In this document: one piece after another, positions 14,483-21,638 of the stretch
Numbering within the stretch: position 1 is the first letter of the stretch
Layout: the number at the start of each line of letters is the position of its first letter
Source of the DNA: an uncultured Bacteroidales bacterium
GTDB lineage: Bacteria > Bacteroidota > Bacteroidia > Bacteroidales > Paludibacteraceae
Direction of reading: 5' to 3'
Length of the DNA: 23,493 nucleotides
Assembly (NCBI GenBank): GCA_937916355.1
Contig: CALFTM010000039.1
Span: 1-23,493, forward strand
Made by a program: the position numbers and the translations under genes
The notes under the pieces: generated by a model
What the model was told of the DNA's origin: nothing
Database searches by the model: none
The model's input: only the letters and a program-made list of their open reading frames with translations

Positions 14483-16342
14483 TTAACGGTGACGGCGGAA
14501 ACTATCTTTGTTGCGACGGAACTCCTTTTTAGGACGCTCTTCGCTCCTTTGTCCACGCTCACGTTTACGCTCTTTTTTCTTTCCACCAGCCGATTTGTCG
14601 AATTGCTTGTAGAAATGGTCGGCACTCTCCCAACCTCCCTTTTCGACCTTCTCTTTTCTGGACGGACGATCTTTGAGCACCTCCATCAATTGTACGTCGT
14701 CGTTCCTGCGACGGAAGGCATCCATCATCAAAGGGACATGGGATTTATCCACATCGAAGAATGAGTAGCGGTTGGTGATTTCAATGCTATGCACACCGAT
14801 GTCATGACTATCCGTCGTGTCGTTAATCAAGCCCAACACACGCTTAGGGGTGAAACCGTCACGGGCACCCATATTAATTTTCAGACGTGTATAGTCGCCC
14901 GACTCGTCACGAGATCCTCTGAACCTCTCGCCTCTCTCTCCACGCTCTCTTCTGCCTCCGCGTTCTCCTCTCTCCCGCTTGTCTCCTCTGGACTTCTTCT
15001 CTCTCTCCGGAATGTTCAAATCCGGTGCATTTTTATAATATTGCAAGAAGCGGTCGAACTCTTGCGACACAAAATTGATAATCAAGTCCTCCCTGCTGAT
15101 GTCCTTCAACTGCTCCATGATCATCGGCAAATAAGGCTCTATCTGAGTGCGGTCAAGAGACTCTGTCGCATTCTGTATCTTATTGATCAAAGAGAAAAGT
15201 TGCGCCTGACAAACCTCCAAACCTGAAGGCACAGGTTGTTGTACGAAAGTACGATTTATCTGCTTTTCGATATTGCGGATTCTACTGCGTTCACGAGAGT
15301 GGACAATGGCAACGGAGATTCCCTTTTTGCCGGCACGTCCTGTACGTCCGCTTCTATGCGTATAGTTCTCAATATCATCTGGCAAATTGTAGTTGATGAC
15401 GTGGGTAAGATTGTTCACGTCCAAACCTCTCGCCGCCACATCAGTTGCCACCAAAACTTGCAATGTCTTGTTTCTGAAACGCTGCATCACAGTATCTCTC
15501 TGCGCCTGAGAGAGGTCGCCATGCAAAGCGTCCGCATTGTAGCCATCTTGCATCAGTTTGTCTGCGATGTCCTTCGTCTCCTGTCTTGTCCGACAAAAGA
15601 CAATTGCGTAAATATCCGGATTGATGTCCACAACACGCTTCAAACAGTTGTAACGGTCTTTCGCCTGTACCATATAATATATATGCTCGACATTCTCCGT
15701 CCCTGAATTGACTCTACCGATGGAGATCTCCACCCTGTTCTTCATATATTTCTTAGAAATCTCCGCGATAGCCTTTGGCATGGTAGCAGAGAAGAGAAGC
15801 GTACGACGCTCTTCTGGAGTCTCTTGTAAAATTCTTTCGATATCCTCTTGGAATCCCATGTTGAGCATCTCGTCCGCCTCGTCAAGCACCAAATATCTGA
15901 TGCCGGACAAATCCACCTTCTTCCGCTCAATCAAGTCTATCAGACGACCCGGAGTGGCAACCAAAATTTGAGGCGGAACATCCAATTGACGGAATTGAGT
16001 CACAATGCTCTCTCCTCCATAAACCGGGACAACCTTCATTCCCCTCACATACTTCGAGAATTTTTTTAAATCATTTGAAATCTGGATACATAGCTCTCTT
16101 GTCGGTGATAGGACAAGAGCCTGAATCTTCTGAACACTGCTATCGGTTAGCTGTAAAATCGGGAGACCAAATCCTGCTGTCTTTCCCGTTCCCGTCTGGG
16201 CAAGTGCGACCAAATCCTCAGTGCTGTCTCCTAACAAAAAAGGAGTAACTTTTTCCTGAATCGGCATGGGAGTCTCAAACCCCAAATCCTCAATGCCATG
16301 AAGAATCTCTTCGCTAAGCCCTAATTCCTTAAATGAACTCAT
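14483..16342 (-). CDS. DEAD-box ATP-dependent RNA helicase (DeaD/CsdA-like)
   Basis: 619 residues. Helicase motifs in order: Q motif GFETPMPIQ (Gln29), Walker A AQTGTGKT (48-55), PTRELCIQ, TPGRLIDL, DEAD (154-157), SAT (185-187), then in the second RecA domain IVFCRTR, LVATDVAARGLD and HRSGRTGRAG. Behind the core lies an Arg/Gly/Glu-rich stretch (around 445-480), a domain resembling the DbpA/DeaD RNA-binding fold (YTRLKINMGARDGFTPKRVL) and a strongly basic tail. Such proteins unwind structured RNA in ribosome assembly, cold adaptation and mRNA decay. It is followed directly by yigZ. Upstream are a consensus promoter and a hairpin at the predicted 5' end of the leader, which could support autoregulation or cold control (inference). 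Confidence 0.95.
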   Translation of the reverse strand: MSSFKELGLSEEILHGIEDLGFETPMPIQEKVTPFLLGDSTEDLVALAQTGTGKTAGFGLPILQLTDSSVQKIQALVLSPTRELCIQISNDLKKFSKYVRGMKVVPVYGGESIVTQFRQLDVPPQILVATPGRLIDLIERKKVDLSGIRYLVLDEADEMLNMGFQEDIERILQETPEERRTLLFSATMPKAIAEISKKYMKNRVEISIGRVNSGTENVEHIYYMVQAKDRYNCLKRVVDINPDIYAIVFCRTRQETKDIADKLMQDGYNADALHGDLSQAQRDTVMQRFRNKTLQVLVATDVAARGLDVNNLTHVINYNLPDDIENYTHRSGRTGRAGKKGISVAIVHSRERSRIRNIEKQINRTFVQQPVPSGLEVCQAQLFSLINKIQNATESLDRTQIEPYLPMIMEQLKDISREDLIINFVSQEFDRFLQYYKNAPDLNIPEREKKSRGDKRERGERGGRRERGERGERFRGSRDESGDYTRLKINMGARDGFTPKRVLGLINDTTDSHDIGVHSIEITNRYSFFDVDKSHVPLMMDAFRRRNDDVQLMEVLKDRPSRKEKVEKGGWESADHFYKQFDKSAGGKKKERKRERGQRSEERPKKEFRRNKDSFRRHR

Positions 16343-16360
16343 TTGTTTTATTTATCAATA

Positions 16361-16378
16361 TTTCCCAACAGCGGGAAA
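16361..16378 (-). promoter_or_regulatory. Leader hairpin of the DEAD-box helicase gene
   Basis: TTTCCC (16361-16366) and GGGAAA (16373-16378) form a perfect 6-bp stem with a 6-nt loop in the short leader. It begins about 9 nt after the predicted -7 box, close to the expected transcript 5' end, and ends about 18 nt before the start codon. Confidence 0.5.
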
Positions 16379-16386
16379 TAAGACTG

Positions 16387-16418
16387 CAAAGGTATGAAAA
16401 TTATTCCACACCTCCAAC
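16387..16418 (-). promoter_or_regulatory. Promoter of the DEAD-box helicase/yigZ unit
   Basis: The minus strand reads TACCTTTG (16394-16387), a full match to TAnnTTTG, with GTTG (16418-16415) exactly 20 nt upstream. A start near 16380 gives a leader of about 40 nt. Confidence 0.75.
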
Positions 16419-16440
16419 TATTTTTTATTTTGCCCTTTTA

Positions 16441-17274
16441 TCAGTAGTAAACGAACTCTCGTTCTGTCAAGAACTTAACCTCGTCGCCCACATAGTTTGC
16501 AGACTTCGTCCAATTACTCTTCCCGTCGAACAAGTACCTGAATGTCTCTGGCAAAAAGTTTTCTCCGTTCTCGTCAATCGCAGTTCTTTTGACAAGATTC
16601 CCTCCCTTGTCATAAACAAAGTTCACCTCGAGTAACACTGTCACATCATCTGGCGCATAGACCTTGAAATAGGTCAATCTACCCTCTTTATCATACTCCT
16701 CTCTTCTATTGTTCACACATGAAAACTCCCCGTTGTACACTTTCACAGAACTCGGATGTCCCTCCTTCGTCCTCTGGGTGACAATCTTTTTCAACTGTTT
16801 ACCATACTCGTCGGTCAGGAGTACGGTCTCGATCATATTTTCATCATTGTATTCCACCAGCTCTTTCTGGGTGAGGTTCTCAAATCCGTCGTAAAACAGC
16901 GTTTCCACCACTCGTCCTTTTTCGTCATATTTGAACGTGGAATAGGAGGTCTGCACTCCTGCACCATCGTACGCACACTTTTTCACCAACACACCATCGG
17001 CATCAAATTTCGACACCACCTTTTTGAGGGTATCATCTTCAGAATCAAGCCAAATGACATTCCGCAGATTTCCATCCTCATCAAATTCATACTTAACAGC
17101 CTCCTCAAACGAACCTTTCTCCGCCGTTCCCTCTATGTTCATGAAAGCGGTGTACTTGCGTTCCAAACAACTCTTCACATCCCCCCGAAAATTCATCTCC
17201 TCAGAGTCACTCTTTTTACCTCCTGCACACGCCACAAGAAGTAACAGCGGAAGCATTTGAAATATTCTCCTCAT
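16441..17274 (-). CDS. YD-repeat-like lipoprotein of unknown function
   Basis: 277 residues from ATG at 17274 (MRRIFQMLPLLLLVACAGGKK, lipobox LVAC). An in-frame ATG eight codons upstream, 4 nt after the RNase R stop, is also possible but gives a long n-region. After a short Lys/Ser/Glu linker the protein is a run of short beta units with Asp-x-x-Gly turns: YEFDEDGNLRNV, SKFDADGVLVKK, KYDEKGRVVETLF, TDEYGKQLKK, EYDKEGRLTYFKV, VYDKGGNLVKRT, IDENGENF. These resemble Rhs/YD repeats and the repeat lipoproteins common in Bacteroidetes. It is likely anchored in the outer membrane with a beta-rich sheet. It is probably co-transcribed with rnr (about 28 nt from its stop). Function unknown. Confidence 0.78.
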   Translation of the reverse strand: MRRIFQMLPLLLLVACAGGKKSDSEEMNFRGDVKSCLERKYTAFMNIEGTAEKGSFEEAVKYEFDEDGNLRNVIWLDSEDDTLKKVVSKFDADGVLVKKCAYDGAGVQTSYSTFKYDEKGRVVETLFYDGFENLTQKELVEYNDENMIETVLLTDEYGKQLKKIVTQRTKEGHPSSVKVYNGEFSCVNNRREEYDKEGRLTYFKVYAPDDVTVLLEVNFVYDKGGNLVKRTAIDENGENFLPETFRYLFDGKSNWTKSANYVGDEVKFLTEREFVYY

Positions 17275-17302
17275 GTTTTTTATACGATAAACTATCATTT
17301 TT

Positions 17303-19543
17303 TTATAATTTTTCCATCATTTCAAAATCCATCTGTTTTTTGTCGAGGTTAGTCTTTTTCACTCTCACGACCACCTCATCGCCCAACCTGTAGGTCTTAC
17401 GGGTTTTACGACCTACCAAACAGAAGTTCTTCTCATCAAACGCATAAAAATCGTCGTCTAAATCACGGATAGGCACCATTCCCTCGCACTTATTCTCATT
17501 CAACTCCACATAAATTCCCCACTCTTGGATGCCGGAGACTACCCCTGTGAAGGTCTGCCCAACCTTATCCTGCATGAACTCGACCTGTTTATACTTTATA
17601 GAGGAACGTTCTGCATTGGAGGCAAGTTGCTCCATGGAAGAGCAGTGGTTGCACATTTCCTCATACGCACCTTGATCCACGCTTTTGCCCCCCGCCGCAT
17701 AGTGGTCCAACAAACGGTGTGCCATCATATCCGGATAACGTCGGATAGGAGAAGTAAAGTGTGAGTAATAGTCAAACGCCAGACCATAGTGTCCGCAATT
17801 GTCCGTAGAATACTCCGCCTTCGCCATTGAACGAATAGCGATGGATTCGATCAGATGTTGCTCACTTTTCCCTTGTACCTCATCTAAAAGGTGGTTGATG
17901 GAGGTGGATATTTCCTTGTTTTTACCCGAAGTCCTAAGCTTATAGCCAAACTTAGATATGAACTGGGAGAGGTTGGACAACTTCTCAGGGTCTGGCTGGT
18001 CGTGTACACGATAGATGAAGGTCTTTGCCTTCGGGCCCTCCTCTTTCTCTCCGGAACGTCGCTTGCCTTTTACCTTTCCTATATGCTCCGCGACAGTCTT
18101 GTTGGCCAACAACATGAACTCCTCAATCAACTTGTTCGCATCCTTGGACACCTTAAAGTAGACGCTCAACGGTTTTCCTTTCTCATCAATTTCAAAACGA
18201 ACCTCCTCCTGATCAAAGGCTATCGCACCGGCTTTGAAACGCTGCTCCCTCAACTTCTTCGCCAACGAATCCAATATCAATATCTCCTCCTTCATATCTC
18301 CCTCTTTCGTCTCGATGACATTCTGCGCCTCCTCGTATGTGAAACGGCGGTCGGAATTGATGACCGTATGCACAATGTCATACTTCTGCACATTGGCCTC
18401 CTCATCCATTTCAAACATCACAGAAAAACACAACTTCTCTTCATTCGGACGAAGAGAGCAAAGTTTGTTGGACAGACGCTCCGGCAACATCGGAATCGTC
18501 CTATCCACTAAATAGATGGAGGTGGCACGCTTGTATGCCTCCTGATTAATCAAATCGTTCTCTTTCACATAATGGGTAACATCAGCGATGTGAACACCCA
18601 CCTCCCAATTACCATTATCCAATTTGCGGACGGACAACGCATCGTCAAAATCCTTCGCATCGGCAGGGTCTATCGTAAATGTCGGAATCTCCCTGCAATC
18701 CAAACGGCGTTGGTACTCCTCTGCCGGAATCTCCTCGGATATCTCGTTTGCCATATCCTCCATCTCCTGCGGATAACTATACGGCAAGCCAAACTCCATC
18801 AGAATCGCATGCATCTCAGCTTCATTATCTCCCGAAGGTCCCAAGACCTCCACGACCTCACCCACCGGATTACGGTCGCGGTTCTCCCACGAGACGATCC
18901 GGACGACAGCCTTGTCGCCACTCTTTCCTCCCTTTAACTGATCAATCGGAATGAAAATGTCATTAGACAATAATTTATGGTCTACTTGTAAGAAAGCATA
19001 GTTAGGGAAAACATCCAACTTGCCAATATATGTGTCACGTCCCCTTTTCAGCACTTCGATCACCTGCCCCTCTGGAGACTGCCCTTTCTTAGCAGCAAAG
19101 ACACGGACACGCACCAAATCACCTACGATTGCACGGTTCATATACTTATCAAGGATGAAAACCTCCTCGCCCCCGTCCTGTGGCACGAAAAATATCTTAC
19201 CTCCAGCATGACGTTCCAACACTCCTTCCAAAGTCCCCTTCTGGGTACTCAGACGGAAACGCCCCGTAGACGGCTCATTGATGAAATCCTGCACTACCAA
19301 CGTATCTAATACATTGGTGAGCAGTTTTCGCTGCCCCATAGAAGAGAGACCGATTTCATTGGCAATCTGACGATGGCTGAAAACCGTGTTCGGATTCTTC
19401 TCAAAAAGTTTGACCGTCCGCGTCGCCATCTCCTGTTTGCTGATACTTGCTGGTCCTAAAGACTTATTTATTTTCTGGGACTTGGAGTTACTTTTCCCTT
19501 TTCCCTTCATTCCATTTTTTGATCTTTTATTTGATTTTGCCAT
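17303..19543 (-). CDS. rnr: Ribonuclease R, 3'-5' exoribonuclease
   Basis: 746 residues. Order of domains: Lys-rich basic N-terminus (residues 1-40), a winged-helix-like segment (VFSHRQIANEIGLSSMGQRK), cold-shock OB domains (for example GTLEGVLERHAGGKIFFVPQ), the RNB catalytic domain with DPADAKDFDDA starting at Asp292, and a C-terminal S1 domain (GVVSGIQEWGIYVELN). The catalytic Asp cluster is complete, so the enzyme should degrade structured RNA processively with Mg2+. Length is typical for Bacteroidetes RNase R. The gene is divergent from pckA and is followed by a YD-repeat lipoprotein gene. RNase II is a weaker alternative; the N-terminal helix-turn-helix segment and size favour RNase R. 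Confidence 0.95.
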   Translation of the reverse strand: MAKSNKRSKNGMKGKGKSNSKSQKINKSLGPASISKQEMATRTVKLFEKNPNTVFSHRQIANEIGLSSMGQRKLLTNVLDTLVVQDFINEPSTGRFRLSTQKGTLEGVLERHAGGKIFFVPQDGGEEVFILDKYMNRAIVGDLVRVRVFAAKKGQSPEGQVIEVLKRGRDTYIGKLDVFPNYAFLQVDHKLLSNDIFIPIDQLKGGKSGDKAVVRIVSWENRDRNPVGEVVEVLGPSGDNEAEMHAILMEFGLPYSYPQEMEDMANEISEEIPAEEYQRRLDCREIPTFTIDPADAKDFDDALSVRKLDNGNWEVGVHIADVTHYVKENDLINQEAYKRATSIYLVDRTIPMLPERLSNKLCSLRPNEEKLCFSVMFEMDEEANVQKYDIVHTVINSDRRFTYEEAQNVIETKEGDMKEEILILDSLAKKLREQRFKAGAIAFDQEEVRFEIDEKGKPLSVYFKVSKDANKLIEEFMLLANKTVAEHIGKVKGKRRSGEKEEGPKAKTFIYRVHDQPDPEKLSNLSQFISKFGYKLRTSGKNKEISTSINHLLDEVQGKSEQHLIESIAIRSMAKAEYSTDNCGHYGLAFDYYSHFTSPIRRYPDMMAHRLLDHYAAGGKSVDQGAYEEMCNHCSSMEQLASNAERSSIKYKQVEFMQDKVGQTFTGVVSGIQEWGIYVELNENKCEGMVPIRDLDDDFYAFDEKNFCLVGRKTRKTYRLGDEVVVRVKKTNLDKKQMDFEMMEKL

Positions 19544-19578
19544 AAAACAAACATTTTTACCTTATTCAGTACTATATT

Positions 19579-19601
19579 TCAACCCTGAAAATCAGTGTTG
19601 A
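19579..19601 (-). promoter_or_regulatory. Leader hairpin of rnr
   Basis: TCAAC (19579-19583) pairs with GTTGA (19597-19601), and beyond one mismatch CTG (19585-19587) pairs with CAG (19593-19595), with a 5-nt loop. It begins about 12 nt after the candidate -7 box and lies in the roughly 60-nt leader before the ATG at 19543. Confidence 0.45.
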
Positions 19602-19612
19602 GAAAACTTCCG

Positions 19613-19620
19613 TAAAGATA
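19613..19620 (-). promoter_or_regulatory. Candidate -7 box of rnr
   Basis: The minus strand reads TATCTTTA, one mismatch from TAnnTTTG. Upstream is T-rich without a clear TTG at 20 nt, so confidence is limited. Confidence 0.4.
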
Positions 19621-19677
19621 GAAAAAGGTTAAGGGAAAAAAAACACTTTTTCAATCTATTCATCTTATTTTTTTTTC

Positions 19678-19685
19678 TATATTTG
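19678..19685 (+). promoter_or_regulatory. Promoter (-7 box) of pckA
   Basis: TATATTTG is a full match to TAnnTTTG. The -33 region is only T-rich. A start near 19692 gives an AT-rich leader of about 80 nt. Together with the rnr box, it makes this a 230-nt divergent promoter region. Confidence 0.6.
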
Positions 19686-19691
19686 CAGAAG

Positions 19692-19719
19692 TGAGTTTTT
19701 GAGAAAAATTCTCAGCTCA
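19692..19719 (+). promoter_or_regulatory. Leader hairpin of pckA
   Basis: TGAGAA (19700-19705) and TTCTCA (19709-19714) form a 6-bp stem with an AAA loop, and TGAG (19692-19695) and CTCA (19716-19719) form an outer stem. The structure starts about 7 nt after the -7 box, at the predicted transcript 5' end, and could stabilise this abundant mRNA. Confidence 0.5.
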
Positions 19720-19773
19720 TTTTTATAAACAAAATTAGAAACAATTAAAACATAAATTTTAAATACAGTACGT

Positions 19774-21375
19774 ATGGCTAATGTAGATTTATCAAAGTAC
19801 GGAATCACTGGTTCGACAGTGATCGCACACAATCCTTCGTATGAAGTTCTTTTCAAAGAGGAGACAAAACAGGGTCTTGAAGGTTTTGAAATCGGCCAAG
19901 AGACAGAACTCGGCGCTGTCAACGTGATGACAGGAGTATACACCGGACGTTCTCCTAAGGACAAATACATCGTGATGGATGAAAATTCTAAAAACACTGT
20001 ATGGTGGACAACCGATGAATATAAAAATGACAACCACCCAATGTCTGAGGAGGTTTGGTCTAAAGTGAAATCTATCGCACAAAAAGAGCTTTCAAACAAA
20101 AACCTTTATGTAGTAGATGCTTTCTGCGGAGCGAACAAAGAGACTCGCTTGGCAGTTCGTTTCATCGTTGAGGTGGCTTGGCAAGCTCACTTCGTAACTA
20201 ACATGTTCATTCGCCCAACTGCTGAGGAGTTGGAGAACTTCGAGCCAAACTTCGTTATCTACAACGCTTCTAAGGCTAAAGTTGAAGACTACAAAGCTTT
20301 GGGATTGAATTCTGAGACTTGTGTTGCGTTCAACACTACTTCTCGTGAGCAAGTTATCATCAACACTTGGTATGGTGGTGAGATGAAGAAGGGTATGTTC
20401 TCTATGATGAACTACTACTTGCCATTGCAAGGTATCGCTTCAATGCACTGCTCTGCAAACTGCGACATGAACGGTGAAAACACTGCTATCTTCTTCGGTT
20501 TGTCTGGTACAGGTAAGACTACATTGTCTACAGACCCTAAACGTAGATTGATCGGTGACGATGAGCACGGATGGGACGACAATGGCGTGTTCAACTTCGA
20601 AGGTGGTTGCTATGCAAAGGTTATCGGTTTGAGCAAGGAACACGAGCCAGACATCTATGGCGCAATCAAACGTAACGCTTTGTTGGAAAACGTAACTGTT
20701 GACAAAGATGGTAAGATCGACTTCAACGATAAGAGCGTAACCGAGAACACTCGCGTTTCTTACCCTATCGACCACATCAACAACATCCAACCGGGTTCTT
20801 CTGCTCCAGCTGCTAAGAATGTCATCTTCTTGTCTGCTGACGCATTCGGTGTGTTGCCTCCAGTATCAATCTTGACTCCAGAACAGACTCAATACTACTT
20901 CTTGAGCGGATTTACTGCTAAGTTGGCAGGTACTGAGCGTGGTATCACTGAGCCTACTCCTACTTTCTCTGCTTGCTTCGGACAAGCATTCTTGGAGTTG
21001 CACCCAACTAAATATGCAGAGGAGTTGGTGAAGAAGATGCAAAAGTCTGGTGCTAAGGCATACTTGGTGAACACTGGTTGGAACGGAACTGGAAAACGTA
21101 TCTCAATTCCTGACACTCGTGGAATCATCGACGCAATCTTGAGCGGAGACATCTTGAAGGCTGAAACTAAGAAGATCCCTATGTTCGACTTCGAGGTTCC
21201 AACTTCTCTTCCAGGAGTTAATCCTGCTATCCTTGACCCTCGCGACACTTACGCTTCTGCTGCTGAGTGGGAGGAGAAGGCAAAAGATTTGGCAGGCCGC
21301 TTCATCAAGAACTTCGCTAAATACGAAGGAAATGAGGCTGGAAAGGCATTGGTTGCTGCTGGTCCTAAATTGTAA
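19774..21375 (+). CDS. pckA: Phosphoenolpyruvate carboxykinase (ATP)
   Basis: 533 residues, cytoplasmic, the usual length. It interconverts oxaloacetate plus ATP with PEP, CO2 and ADP; in gut Bacteroidales it often runs toward oxaloacetate, fixing CO2 on the route to succinate and gaining ATP. Motifs: TGRSPKDKYIVMDENS, Walker-like GLSGTGKT (242-249), the following GDDEHGWDDNGVFNFEGGCY with metal and oxaloacetate ligands, and NTGWNGTGKRISIPDTR near the C-terminus. The ATP type is shown by these blocks rather than those of the GTP enzyme. The body of the gene uses a narrow set of codons (many TTG, GCT, AAC, TTC), compatible with high expression. It has its own promoter, a leader hairpin and a strong terminator, so it is monocistronic. 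Confidence 0.97.
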   Translation: MANVDLSKYGITGSTVIAHNPSYEVLFKEETKQGLEGFEIGQETELGAVNVMTGVYTGRSPKDKYIVMDENSKNTVWWTTDEYKNDNHPMSEEVWSKVKSIAQKELSNKNLYVVDAFCGANKETRLAVRFIVEVAWQAHFVTNMFIRPTAEELENFEPNFVIYNASKAKVEDYKALGLNSETCVAFNTTSREQVIINTWYGGEMKKGMFSMMNYYLPLQGIASMHCSANCDMNGENTAIFFGLSGTGKTTLSTDPKRRLIGDDEHGWDDNGVFNFEGGCYAKVIGLSKEHEPDIYGAIKRNALLENVTVDKDGKIDFNDKSVTENTRVSYPIDHINNIQPGSSAPAAKNVIFLSADAFGVLPPVSILTPEQTQYYFLSGFTAKLAGTERGITEPTPTFSACFGQAFLELHPTKYAEELVKKMQKSGAKAYLVNTGWNGTGKRISIPDTRGIIDAILSGDILKAETKKIPMFDFEVPTSLPGVNPAILDPRDTYASAAEWEEKAKDLAGRFIKNFAKYEGNEAGKALVAAGPKL

Positions 21376-21412
21376 TAAAAATAAGGAACAACTCCTTAAT
21401 TTATAACTCATT

Positions 21413-21447
21413 TGATGCCCCATTTTTTAGTGGGGCATCATTTTTTT
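21413..21447 (+). terminator. Rho-independent terminator of pckA
   Basis: A perfect 10-bp stem TGATGCCCCA (21413-21422) / TGGGGCATCA (21431-21440) with an 8-nt loop is followed by seven T. It lies 37 nt after the pckA stop and separates it from the GH10 gene. Confidence 0.93.
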
Positions 21448-21507
21448 CAAAAAATTTCTTCATATAAAAAAATTTCCCTAACTTGCGCACCGTTGAAAAC
21501 CATAATT

Positions 21508-21538
21508 GCATTTTCCCTTTATAATGTAAATATGTTTA
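21508..21538 (+). promoter_or_regulatory. Candidate promoter of the GH10 xylanase gene
   Basis: TATGTTTA (21531-21538), one mismatch from TAnnTTTG, has TTG 22 nt upstream (21506-21508). The leader would be about 95 nt. The spacing and mismatch make this tentative; an activator may be needed. Confidence 0.35.
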
Positions 21539-21638
21539 GAGAGAAAGAGTTGTAGGAAACCAATAAATTTAGGTTCAAAATGTAAGTCGAATATATTGGA
21601 GTGTATAAATTCAATAGTAAAATTAAAATAAGAAAACC

